Source: an uncultured Actinomycetes bacterium (lineage in GTDB: Bacteria; Actinomycetota; Acidimicrobiia; Acidimicrobiales; RAAP-2). From it: a DNA stretch of 9,238 nt. Both the position numbers and the translations under genes were made by a program. Shown piece after piece: positions 1 to 7,236 of the stretch. The notes under the pieces were generated by a model. It was not told the origin of the DNA. It made no database searches and saw only the letters and a list, made by a program, of their open reading frames with translations. The number at the start of each line of letters is the position of its first letter. The first letter of the stretch is position 1. The stretch is taken from assembly GCA_903854175.1 (NCBI GenBank), contig CAINVQ010000060.1:1-9238 (forward strand), in the 5' to 3' direction.

Positions 1-531
1 ACCACCGACAACAACGAAGGTTCGCCTTACGGGCTTACCTTCTTCTGCTTCAACGTCGGCTGATTCCAGGGTCATCAAAAGTCGATTTCGCAGCTTTCGC
101 GAATCTGAAAGTGAGTAGAGAGGCATTGCGAACTTTGATGCTCCCGGAATTCCGAAGTAGGCAGCAGTTGCACCCGTAGCAATAACGAGGTGATCGAACC
201 CAATTACTGCGCCATCATTCAAGCGCACATGTTTACGTTCATGATCAACTTCCATAATTTGGCCGTGACGAAATCCAATGTTGTCTTCTTTACCAAAAAT
301 TGTTCTAATCGGATACGCAACTTCTGCAGGCTCAAGCGCTGCAGTTGCCACCTGATAGAGCAGGGGCAGAAAGGTGTGAAAGTTGTGCTGGTCAATAATC
401 GTGACCTTCACATTTTTTCCAATAAAGCCACGAGCTGCAGCGATTCCGGCGAAACCGCCACCAGCAATAACTACGTGAGGAAGATGTGAATAATCAGGAA
501 AGACCATGGCGGAGTTAGTTGACGTCGACAT
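1..531 (-). CDS. ndh: Type II NADH dehydrogenase (NDH-2), N-terminal part; runs off the left edge
   Basis: NDH-2 is a single-subunit membrane-associated flavoenzyme that oxidises NADH and reduces quinone without pumping protons. The 177 visible residues hold the first Rossmann motif (G24-G-G-F-A-G29), an acidic residue ending the second strand (D47) that would bind the FAD ribose, the stretch FLPLLYQVATAALEP (54-68) that is characteristic of NDH-2, and VIATGA before residue 130. Translation reaches the start of the second, NADH-binding Rossmann fold (VVVGG) at the window edge, so a little over half of a usual NDH-2 is missing. The ATG at 531 is chosen as start; an in-frame ATG at codon 9 (position 507) is an alternative, and neither has a Shine-Dalgarno sequence. 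The gene begins 37 bases after the MFS gene on the same strand and is probably cotranscribed with it. A TAAGAT hexamer at 542-547 could also give it its own short-leader transcript. The family is clear; respiratory function is inferred from it. Confidence 0.92.
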   Translation of the reverse strand, partial: MSTSTNSAMVFPDYSHLPHVVIAGGGFAGIAAARGFIGKNVKVTIIDQHNFHTFLPLLYQVATAALEPAEVAYPIRTIFGKEDNIGFRHGQIMEVDHERKHVRLNDGAVIGFDHLVIATGATAAYFGIPGASKFAMPLYSLSDSRKLRNRLLMTLESADVEAEEGKPVRRTFVVVGG

Positions 532-568
532 GTTCAACTAAATCTTAATGGTGCCTAGAAGGAATTGT

Positions 569-1867
569 TCATCGACGAGCAAAACGGCGACCTATTCCAT
601 AGATGAGTCCCGAAGCAATCATCAGTATTGAAAGCAAGCGGTCACCAATTTGAAAATTTAATGAGATCGCAACAGGAATTAACGCCCCAATTACCCAGAG
701 AAGCTGCTGGCGAACAGCAAAACGAGCGAAAGTTCTGCCCTGCGCGCCAGGAGGAACATTTCTTTGAGTAATTGCATCAAAACTGGGCTGCACTACTGCA
801 GCACAGAGTCCGAGCCAGCCAGCAAGTAACACCTGGGAAAGCAACTGCGGATGCGATGATGCAATTCCAGCACCAATGCCCGTGAGAAGGAGTGACCACG
901 TAAGCAGTGTTGACTCTTTGAGCGAATTACGAACTCTCGTAACAATTGCGAGACCACACAGCGCGCCCACTCCGCTTATTGCCAGTGCGCAGGCAAACCA
1001 TGTGAGCCCAGCGTGCTCACGTCGCAGCCCAAAGGCGAGCATGAACGTTGTGAACCCCACGCTGAAGCGCATAAGCGCAGATGCAGTTAAGCCCCACGCA
1101 ACTTCAACATCGCCAGTTGGATTGAGTGTGTTGAGATCACGTTCTGCTTGGCTCAATGAAACAACACGGTCACGAATAACCTTTGCAGGTCGCTGTAGGC
1201 GAAGGCTCGCAATCGTTGCCATTACGAACACAATTGAGGCAGCGATAAGCACACTTGGTGCTCCTATCCCCTTCAAGAGTCCTGCCCCTACAGATCCAGC
1301 TATTAATCCAACAAATGTCCCAAGCAGTGTTAGCTGCGCATTGAAACCAGAAAAGCCCTGCTCTTCTTCTACGTCTTGTGTAGGCCATCCTGATTCGCCA
1401 ACATTTGCGGCGTGCTCACGAAACTGATCCGTTCTCGCCATTTCAGGCACGAGTGCACCTCGAGTAACGACATAAAGCTTTGACGAAATGAGCACCAGAA
1501 ATGCTTCAGGAAATAGCCATAGTGAATCGAGATGTGTTGCCATTGACCAGCACAGCAGTGCACGAAGTCCAGCTGAAATCGCGACCAGAATTCGTCGACC
1601 ATTTGCAGAACGGTCAATGAGCGGGCCGAGGATTGGTGACACGATTGCAAATGGCGCAATAGTTATTAATAAATACGCCAACACTTTGCTTTTTGCTTCC
1701 GTAGGTGAGACGGAGAAGAAGAGTGACCCGGCTAAAGAAACCGTAACGAGTGTGTCGCCGGCCATCATGATTACGTGCACTAGTGCCAAGCGACCAAACG
1801 CTGTTGACTGGTCGAATAGATCTTGCGCGGAGGCCCGCAAGAATGAGCCAAATCCACGTCTTCGCAC
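569..1867 (-). CDS. Major facilitator superfamily (MFS) permease, substrate unknown
   Basis: The 432-residue product is a hydrophobic integral membrane protein with about a dozen predicted membrane segments, the usual MFS size. The loop after the second segment carries a version of the MFS signature, G81-P-L-I-D85-R86 followed by R91-R92. The first helix region contains MMAGDTLVTVSLAGSLFF (34-51). A hydrophilic stretch near residues 145-175 (with GWPTQDVEEEQGF) lies between membrane segments of the N-terminal half. Nothing in the sequence tells the substrate; a drug or metabolite exporter is only a guess. The start is the GTG at 1867, because TACTGT sits exactly six bases upstream and there is no Shine-Dalgarno sequence. 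It is the first gene of a minus-strand unit with the NADH dehydrogenase and is divergent from the DUF1295 gene. Several open frames on the opposite strand are shadows of this gene. Confidence 0.88.
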   Translation of the reverse strand: MRRRGFGSFLRASAQDLFDQSTAFGRLALVHVIMMAGDTLVTVSLAGSLFFSVSPTEAKSKVLAYLLITIAPFAIVSPILGPLIDRSANGRRILVAISAGLRALLCWSMATHLDSLWLFPEAFLVLISSKLYVVTRGALVPEMARTDQFREHAANVGESGWPTQDVEEEQGFSGFNAQLTLLGTFVGLIAGSVGAGLLKGIGAPSVLIAASIVFVMATIASLRLQRPAKVIRDRVVSLSQAERDLNTLNPTGDVEVAWGLTASALMRFSVGFTTFMLAFGLRREHAGLTWFACALAISGVGALCGLAIVTRVRNSLKESTLLTWSLLLTGIGAGIASSHPQLLSQVLLAGWLGLCAAVVQPSFDAITQRNVPPGAQGRTFARFAVRQQLLWVIGALIPVAISLNFQIGDRLLSILMIASGLIYGIGRRFARR

Positions 1868-1873
1868 GAATCA

Positions 1874-1879
1874 ACAGTA
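1874..1879 (-). promoter_or_regulatory. Predicted -10 element of the MFS gene (leaderless start)
   Basis: Read on the minus strand the hexamer is TACTGT, followed by six bases (tgattc) and the GTG start. This is the TANNNT-N6-start spacing of actinobacterial leaderless transcripts. No convincing -35 box is visible. Confidence 0.55.
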
Positions 1880-1925
1880 GGTCAAGTTATGGCTTTTTAA
1901 GGGCACATTTGTGTTACAAAACTGC

Positions 1926-1931
1926 TAAACC
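1926..1931 (+). promoter_or_regulatory. Possible -10 element of the DUF1295 gene, near-consensus
   Basis: TAAACC lies six bases (ggtttt) before the ATG at 1938, the same spacing as at other starts in the window, but the last base is C where T is expected. It overlaps the 10-base palindrome AAACCGGTTT (1927-1936), so a regulator could occlude it. The call rests mainly on spacing. Confidence 0.35.
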
Positions 1932-1936
1932 GGTTT
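1927..1936. repeat. Perfect 10-bp palindrome over the putative DUF1295 promoter
   Basis: AAACCGGTTT is a perfect palindrome between the divergent MFS and DUF1295 genes, one base before the ATG at 1938. A second small dyad, TTTGT-gtt-ACAAA, lies at 1908-1920. Either could be an operator half, but both are short enough to be chance. Confidence 0.4.
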
Positions 1937-1937
1937 T

Positions 1938-2774
1938 ATGAATTCACACTTTTTTAGCAATCTCCCACTTGCCTTGCTCACCGCATGGGCCTGGGCGTTC
2001 TGCGCATTCCTCGTTGGACGCGTCGTAAAGCGTCACGCCACAATTGACATCTTCTGGGGATCTGGCTTCTTGTGGATCTATCTTGAATCGCTCTGGTTCT
2101 CTCGCTCTCAGAGCAGTTCATCGGGTGGTAACTGGTGGTTCAACTCAGGACTTAACGGACACAGTGTGCGCTGGATACTTCTAGGAGCAGTTGCGCTCTG
2201 GAGTCTTCGCCTTTCAATTCACTTAGCTATTCGTCAAAAGGGAACGGCAGAAGACTCTCGTTACGTGTGGATCATGCGCGGAGCACGCGATGGAAACAAG
2301 ACGCTGTACGCATTGAAGAAGATTTACGGCCTACAAGGTCTACTTATGTGGTTCGTTTCAATTCCAATCCAGTGGATGGCGTTCGCAACAAAGTTCAACT
2401 TCCTCGTATGGATTGGCCTCGCCATTGTTCTCGTAGGTGTCTACTTTGAAGCAGTTGGTGACGAGCAGCTGCGTCGCTTTGTCGCTAATCCTGCCAACAG
2501 CGGAACAACTATGAACAAGGGACTATGGCGCTACACCCGTCACCCAAATTATTTTGGTGACGCCTGCGTCTGGGTTGGTTTTTTTGTCTGCGCACTTTCG
2601 ACCAAGTACGGATTCATAACAATTCTGTCGCCAGTGCTTATGGTGTGGCTTCTTACGTCACTTTCAGGAAAGCCAATGCTCGAGCGCAAGCTTTCTAAAA
2701 CACGTGAGGGCTACAACGAATACATCGCGGCAACGAGTTCGTTCTTCCCTCGTCCACCAAAGAAAATTAGTTAG
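1938..2774 (+). CDS. DUF1295 family integral membrane protein (steroid 5-alpha-reductase-like)
   Basis: The 278-residue protein has several membrane helices (about 10-28, 36-55, 75-95 and more in the second half). Its motifs are those of the DUF1295 branch of the isoprenylcysteine methyltransferase / steroid 5-alpha-reductase superfamily: DIFWG near residue 38, GDEQLRR near 174, the signature GLWRYTRHPNYFGD (195-208), SGKPMLE, and REGYNEYIAATSSFFPRPP at the C terminus. The RHPNY region and the polar residues near the C terminus are associated with cofactor binding in characterised relatives. Whether this protein reduces a lipid or sterol-like substrate, or methylates something, cannot be told from sequence. 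Length is typical of the family. The ATG at 1938 follows TAAACC by six bases. Its stop overlaps the convergent DUF3054 gene by 8 bases, leaving no room for a dedicated terminator between them. Confidence 0.88.
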   Translation: MNSHFFSNLPLALLTAWAWAFCAFLVGRVVKRHATIDIFWGSGFLWIYLESLWFSRSQSSSSGGNWWFNSGLNGHSVRWILLGAVALWSLRLSIHLAIRQKGTAEDSRYVWIMRGARDGNKTLYALKKIYGLQGLLMWFVSIPIQWMAFATKFNFLVWIGLAIVLVGVYFEAVGDEQLRRFVANPANSGTTMNKGLWRYTRHPNYFGDACVWVGFFVCALSTKYGFITILSPVLMVWLLTSLSGKPMLERKLSKTREGYNEYIAATSSFFPRPPKKIS

Positions 2775-3123
2775 CGCTTCGCTTCGTAATTATTTTGGCG
2801 ATCAGTCGCCAGCCGAGCATTCCAAATAGTAAGAACGAAAACGCCACGATGATGAATGAAGCTGCTGTTCCTTGGCCGGCGATCACTCGAAGAATCATTC
2901 CAACAGCGGTTGTGACAGAAGCTACGAGTACTCCAGCCTTAAATGTCCAGCCACCACGCTTTGTTTTAATTAAAAACAGCCAAGCCAGTAGAAGTCCAAT
3001 TGCAAATGGCCAGGTGGTTGTAAAAATGCCTTTTGCCGATTCACCGTCATTATGGTGAGCTCTTCCGATGCTTACGAATACGAGAACTACGGCAAGATCA
3101 AAGGAAATTCTGAGTGAGCGCAT
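2767..3123 (-). CDS. DUF3054 family small membrane protein
   Basis: The 118-residue protein has about four predicted membrane helices and matches the pattern I know for DUF3054: an N-terminal helix DLAVVLVFVSIGRAHH (9-24), a WPFAIGLLLAWL helix, then GMILRVIAGQGTAASF, and GMLGWR near the C terminus. The family is found mainly in Actinobacteria and has no established function. The ATG at 3123 follows TAGTCT by exactly six bases, which supports this start and a leaderless mRNA. The stop codon lies inside the last codons of the convergent DUF1295 gene. It is divergent from the sulfatase operon, with 62 bases between the two start codons, so a shared regulator is possible but not shown. Confidence 0.82.
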   Translation of the reverse strand: MRSLRISFDLAVVLVFVSIGRAHHNDGESAKGIFTTTWPFAIGLLLAWLFLIKTKRGGWTFKAGVLVASVTTAVGMILRVIAGQGTAASFIIVAFSFLLFGMLGWRLIAKIITKRSAN

Positions 3124-3129
3124 ACAGCA

Positions 3130-3135
3130 AGACTA
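3130..3135 (-). promoter_or_regulatory. Predicted -10 element of the DUF3054 gene (leaderless start)
   Basis: On the minus strand TAGTCT is followed by six bases (tgctgt) and the ATG at 3123. There is no purine-rich ribosome site between hexamer and start, in keeping with leaderless translation. Confidence 0.55.
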
Positions 3136-3173
3136 TCTAGCCAGGTGCGTACATCGACCCTTCTAAAGTGACC

Positions 3174-3179
3174 TAATTT
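3174..3179 (+). promoter_or_regulatory. Predicted -10 element of the sulfatase operon (leaderless start)
   Basis: TAATTT, close to the TATAAT consensus, is followed by six bases (gtctcc) and the ATG at 3186. It would start the message at or within a base of the ATG. No clear -35 hexamer is seen around 3151-3157, so activation by a regulator is possible. Confidence 0.6.
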
Positions 3180-3185
3180 GTCTCC

Positions 3186-4913
3186 ATGACCAAATCATCA
3201 CGAGCCAGAAGCTTTGAGACCACCAGTCGAGCCACAATTACCCTCCCCGACGGAAGAGCTGCTCACCGAGATCACATTGAGCACTCGCAGCGCCTGGAGA
3301 AAAAGTTTTATAACGTTCGCCCTGGCGTCTGGTCGTTTATTGGTAATGGATTATCGAATCAATCATTCATTGAAGGTCCTGAAGGAATTATCGCTATCGA
3401 CACTGGTGAGTCCAATGAAGAAATGGCTCACGCACTTGTACATCTTCGAGAGCACACCGACAAACCAATTGTTGCGGTCCTCTACACACACTTTCACTAC
3501 ATCGCGGGAACGCAGGCAATTGTCCAAGAGAACGGCGGCAAACAAGTTCCGATTTGGGGACACGAGCGAATTAAGCACAACCGCGAAGGCGCTACTGCAG
3601 AAATTGGACCTACATACACTCGCGGACTTGTTGAGCAGTTTGCAATTCTCATGCCCGAAACTGGTGCCGACGGAAACGTAAACGTTGGACTCGGAAGATT
3701 CTGGCGTGACCCAATGCACGCTCCATTCACCTCTGGATTTATTCCTCCAACCAATACATTTGGTGATGAACCATCCAGCCACAAAATTGCTGGACTTCGC
3801 GTAGACGTCATCCCATCTCCATCAGATGCCAACGACTCAGTCACCTACTGGTTCCCAGAACTCGACACTGCAGTGAACAACACAGTGTGGCCAGTACTTT
3901 TTAATGTGTTCGCAATTAGAGGCGAAGAATACCGAGACCCTCGAATTCTCGTCAAGGGTGTAGAGAAGATCCTTGCTCTGAACCCAGAACACCTTGTTGG
4001 AGTGCACGGTCCCCCGATCTCTGGCCGCGAAGAAATCCAAGACCGCGTTACTAAATACCGCGATTCAATTCAGTTCCTGTGGGACCAAGCAGTGCGCTCA
4101 ATGAACAAGGGATTGTTCAGTGCAGACATTGGCCAAGCAGTTGAGCTACCAGCGTGGTGTGATGAGGATTATCTAACGTCTGAGTTCTACGGAGTTGCCG
4201 AGCACCATATGCGCCAAATCCGAACTGGATTATTTGGATTCTTTGACGGTAACGAAGCGAACCTATTTCCACTCACTACCCCAGAACGAAGCGAACGACT
4301 CATTGAGGGATTCGGTGGTCGCGAAAACGTAGAACAGCAGCTTCGAGGTGCAATCGAGAAAGATGACATTCGATGGGCGCTCGAACTCGGTTCCTGGTTA
4401 GTTCACTCACCTGGAGCAACCCCAGAAGACAAAAAACTTCTCGCTATAGCCCTTAGGACCATTGCTCAGCGAACTACTTCAGCGAATATTCGAAGCTGGT
4501 GCATAACTCGAGCACTAATCCTTGATGGATCATTTGACTTCTCACGGTTCAATGATCACCGCTTCAGTTACAAAATGATTATTGAAGCACCTCACGAAAT
4601 GTACGTGGCATTGCTTCGAGTAACACTTGACCCTGATCTGGTTGAAAATGAGAACTTCCATATTGGCTGGGACTTTGGTGGTGCAAAGACTGTTGGGTTG
4701 CACATTCGAAACAGTGTGGCCTTTGTGAGTGATGGAAAGAATGTCGACGCAACACTTCAAATGGGAATTGAAACGTGGGCAGAAATCCTTACTGGAAAAG
4801 TTGAATTTGCCCAGGCCGTTGAAAGCGGAAAGATCACCATTGTTGGCGACAAGTCAAAAGTAATCAAGACACTGAATGCATTCGAGATTGGTGCGCTTAG
4901 AAATGCCAAATGA
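3186..4913 (+). CDS. SdsA1/BDS1-like alkylsulfatase-family protein (MBL fold, dimerisation and SCP2-like domains) with atypical zinc site
   Basis: The 575-residue protein shows the three-part layout of class III alkylsulfatases, which cleave alkyl sulfates to alcohol and sulfate with a dinuclear zinc centre. The MBL fold covers about residues 40-280 (IIAIDTG 68-74; YTHFHYIAGT 100-109; AIRGEEYRDP). The dimerisation domain covers about 285-420 (from the SIQFLWDQ region, including YGVAEHH from 335 and GFFDGNEANLFPL near 350-362), and the SCP2-like domain about 470-570. In the canonical motif HxHxDH the last two ligands are D and H; here they are I106 and A107, while H102 and H104 are kept. By my hand alignment D214 takes the place of a ligand Glu, V230 that of the bridging Glu, and H274 is retained. 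No signal peptide is seen, so it is probably cytoplasmic; SdsA1 is secreted. The ATG at 3186 fits TAATTT-N6. It overlaps the downstream arylsulfatase by 11 bases. Family membership is firm; hydrolase activity is doubtful. Confidence 0.9.
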   Translation: MTKSSRARSFETTSRATITLPDGRAAHRDHIEHSQRLEKKFYNVRPGVWSFIGNGLSNQSFIEGPEGIIAIDTGESNEEMAHALVHLREHTDKPIVAVLYTHFHYIAGTQAIVQENGGKQVPIWGHERIKHNREGATAEIGPTYTRGLVEQFAILMPETGADGNVNVGLGRFWRDPMHAPFTSGFIPPTNTFGDEPSSHKIAGLRVDVIPSPSDANDSVTYWFPELDTAVNNTVWPVLFNVFAIRGEEYRDPRILVKGVEKILALNPEHLVGVHGPPISGREEIQDRVTKYRDSIQFLWDQAVRSMNKGLFSADIGQAVELPAWCDEDYLTSEFYGVAEHHMRQIRTGLFGFFDGNEANLFPLTTPERSERLIEGFGGRENVEQQLRGAIEKDDIRWALELGSWLVHSPGATPEDKKLLAIALRTIAQRTTSANIRSWCITRALILDGSFDFSRFNDHRFSYKMIIEAPHEMYVALLRVTLDPDLVENENFHIGWDFGGAKTVGLHIRNSVAFVSDGKNVDATLQMGIETWAEILTGKVEFAQAVESGKITIVGDKSKVIKTLNAFEIGALRNAK

Positions 4914-7236
4914 GTCGTTGCCACTTTCAACGCCAGAATTCACTGGTCAGATTGAACGACTAATTACTGATTCAACACCGCGTCGTCTCGTAAGTACCAA
5001 GGCACCGAAAGATGCCCCAAATGTTTTGCTAATTCTGCTTGACGATGTTGGATTCGGATCATTTGCAGGGGTAGGTGGACCTGTTCCAACTCCGGGACTA
5101 GACAAAATTATTGAACAAGGTCTTCTCTACAATCAGTTCCACACCACCGCACTTTGTTCACCCACCAGAGCTTCAATGCTGACTGGAAGAAATCATCACT
5201 CAGTACATATGGGTGGCATCACAGAAATTGCAAACTCTTTCCCTGGATACGACAGCGCCATCCCACCAGAAGCTGCGACCGTTGCCCAAGTGTTGCAGCA
5301 GTCTGGTTACGCCACATCATGTTTTGGAAAGTGGCACCTCGCGCCATCTTGGGAGCAGAGTCCCGCGGGCCCGTTCAATCGCTGGCCCACAGGAATGGGT
5401 TTTGACCGCTTCTACGGAATCATTGGTGCTGAGTCATCGCAGTTCGAGCCACCTGTTTACGACCAGACAACTCCAATCGCTCCCTACGTTGGCAAAGACA
5501 ATTATCACCTTACAGAAGACCTAGCTGATCAGGCAATTAGCTGGATTCAACGCCAAAAGGCTTCACGTCCAGATCAACCATTCTTTTGTTACTTCTCTAC
5601 CCCAGCAGTGCACGCTCCACACCATGTTGCACCTGAGTGGAGCGACAAGTTCAAGGGGAAGTTTGATCAAGGTTGGGATCAACTTCGCACAGAAATTTTT
5701 GAACGTCAATTGAAGCTCGGAACCATTCCCCCAGGAACAGCAAACACCACTCGTCCGAAAGAAATTCCAAGCTGGGATGAATACCCTGAGCGATATCGCC
5801 CCGTCGCATCACGACTTATGGAAGTGTTCGCGGGATTCTTGGCTCACACTGATGCACAAATCAAGCGTGTAATTGATTCACTTGACGAAATGGGCGTAAG
5901 TGACAACACTCTCATCATTTACATCACTGGAGACAATGGAGCCTCCGCTGAAGGAACCGTGCACGGAGCATGGAGTGCTCCCTCATTCCAAAATGGTGTC
6001 CACGAGGATCCTGAGTGGCTACTTGAGCACATGGATGACTTCGGGACAGCTAAATGTGAGAACCACTACAACGTTGGTTGGGCGTGGGCCCTTGATGCTC
6101 CGTTCCAGTGGATGAAACAAGTTGCATCTCACTTTGGTGGCACACGCAATGCAATGGCAATGTCGTGGCCCAAGCGCATTAAAGAAGGCAAGCAAATTAG
6201 ATCGCAGTTCCATCACGTAACGGACATTGCACCAACAATTTACGAAGTGACCGGCGTGAACCCTCCAGAAACGTTTAACGGGATTGAACAAATGGAGTTT
6301 CACGGGACATCAATGGCGTACACCTTTGATAACCCCGACGCCCCGTCAACGCATACGTCGCAGTATTTTGAAATTCTTGGAAACCGCGCAATCTATAGCG
6401 ATGGCTGGATTGCGTCATGTTTCCACGGAAGGCTTCCGTGGATTCGACTCGCAGGCTATGAATTCGATGGCGAACAAGAAGAATGGGAACTCTATGACAT
6501 CAGGTCTGACTTCTCACAGTCAATTGATCTTTCAAAAGATTTCCCTGAAAAACTCGAGGAGCTAAAGGAAATATTCCATCAACACGCCATCAAATATGGC
6601 GTCTACCCACTCAGAGACCCTGGATCTCCGCGCGGCGGCGATTTTTCAGTTCCACATTCTCTTGGAAACAGAACAAAGGTTACGTACACACCTGCTCACG
6701 TTCGTATGCCAGAAAGTTCAGTGCTCAATCTCAAAAACTGTTCCTACCAAGTAACAGCCAGTCTGAATGTCACTGATACAGCTGAAGGAGTAATTGTTTG
6801 CCAGGGCGGGAACATGGCTGGATGGTCTTTGTATCTCTCTAAAGAGCAGCTCCCAACGTTCCACTACAACTTGTTCGGGCACGAACATACGCAGGTTCAG
6901 TCCTCGCAACCACTCGGACCAGGTGACCACACCATTGAAGTCAACTTTGTTTATGACGGAGGATTCGGTCAAGGTGGCGACATCACCCTAAGTATTGATG
7001 GAAAAGCTGCGGCGACTGGTCGACTGGAGAAAACCGTGCCGCTGGTCTTTTCAATGAGTGGAGAAACGTTCGATGTTGGGATAGATACTGGTTCACCAGT
7101 TGGACCGTATCCTCACCACTTTCCTTGCACCGCAAAGATTCACACCGTCACCCTTGAACGACTCGATGAACCGAGCGAAGAAGTGAAGGCACTGATGCGA
7201 AAAGGCGAATTCAAAGCGTCACTCAGTACGCAGTAG
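4903..7236 (+). CDS. Type I (formylglycine-dependent) arylsulfatase, AtsA/AtsD-like
   Basis: Sulfatases of this class hydrolyse sulfate esters with a formylglycine made from an active-site cysteine. From the ATG at 4903 the product has 777 residues, close to the mycobacterial AtsA and AtsD proteins as I remember them. Visible catalytic parts are the metal-binding D47-D48 in LILLDDVGFG, the modification motif C85-S-P-T-R89 followed by LTGR (93-96), K143 and H145 in GKWHLAP, and the second metal pair D344-N345 in GDNGASAEG. The last 170 or so residues form a beta-rich, LamG-like region ending the protein, as in AtsA relatives. There is no signal peptide, which fits a cytoplasmic enzyme. An in-frame ATG at 4876 would add nine residues not resembling the family, so 4903 is preferred; it gives an 11-base overlap with the upstream gene and suggests translational coupling. 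No formylglycine-generating enzyme gene is in the window. The TAG stop lies within the convergent tRNA gene. The substrate is unknown. Confidence 0.95.
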   Translation: MPNESLPLSTPEFTGQIERLITDSTPRRLVSTKAPKDAPNVLLILLDDVGFGSFAGVGGPVPTPGLDKIIEQGLLYNQFHTTALCSPTRASMLTGRNHHSVHMGGITEIANSFPGYDSAIPPEAATVAQVLQQSGYATSCFGKWHLAPSWEQSPAGPFNRWPTGMGFDRFYGIIGAESSQFEPPVYDQTTPIAPYVGKDNYHLTEDLADQAISWIQRQKASRPDQPFFCYFSTPAVHAPHHVAPEWSDKFKGKFDQGWDQLRTEIFERQLKLGTIPPGTANTTRPKEIPSWDEYPERYRPVASRLMEVFAGFLAHTDAQIKRVIDSLDEMGVSDNTLIIYITGDNGASAEGTVHGAWSAPSFQNGVHEDPEWLLEHMDDFGTAKCENHYNVGWAWALDAPFQWMKQVASHFGGTRNAMAMSWPKRIKEGKQIRSQFHHVTDIAPTIYEVTGVNPPETFNGIEQMEFHGTSMAYTFDNPDAPSTHTSQYFEILGNRAIYSDGWIASCFHGRLPWIRLAGYEFDGEQEEWELYDIRSDFSQSIDLSKDFPEKLEELKEIFHQHAIKYGVYPLRDPGSPRGGDFSVPHSLGNRTKVTYTPAHVRMPESSVLNLKNCSYQVTASLNVTDTAEGVIVCQGGNMAGWSLYLSKEQLPTFHYNLFGHEHTQVQSSQPLGPGDHTIEVNFVYDGGFGQGGDITLSIDGKAAATGRLEKTVPLVFSMSGETFDVGIDTGSPVGPYPHHFPCTAKIHTVTLERLDEPSEEVKALMRKGEFKASLSTQ

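Noticed and set aside
190..489. Plus-strand open frame of 99 codons at the left end
   Set aside because: It is antisense to the NADH dehydrogenase fragment, whose NDH-2 motifs are unmistakable; its own translation resembles nothing.
876..1427. Long plus-strand open frame of 183 codons opposite the MFS gene
   Set aside because: It is rich in Ser, Arg, Thr and Ala with no recognisable motif, has no promoter or ribosome site, and lies entirely within a well-supported membrane-protein gene on the other strand.
3498..3506. Frameshift or assembly error as the cause of the missing zinc ligands
   Set aside because: The frame is intact on both sides, flanking residues match the family, and the other second-site ligand is replaced far downstream too, so several separate errors would be needed.
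3363..3844. Minus-strand open frames opposite the alkylsulfatase-like gene
   Set aside because: They are complementary-frame shadows of a gene with three recognisable domains; their Ser/Cys-rich translations have no family features.
4876..4902. Longer N terminus of the arylsulfatase from ATG 4876
   Set aside because: The extra nine residues lie within the end of the upstream gene, are strongly basic, and are not needed by the family; ATG 4903 gives a more usual short overlap.
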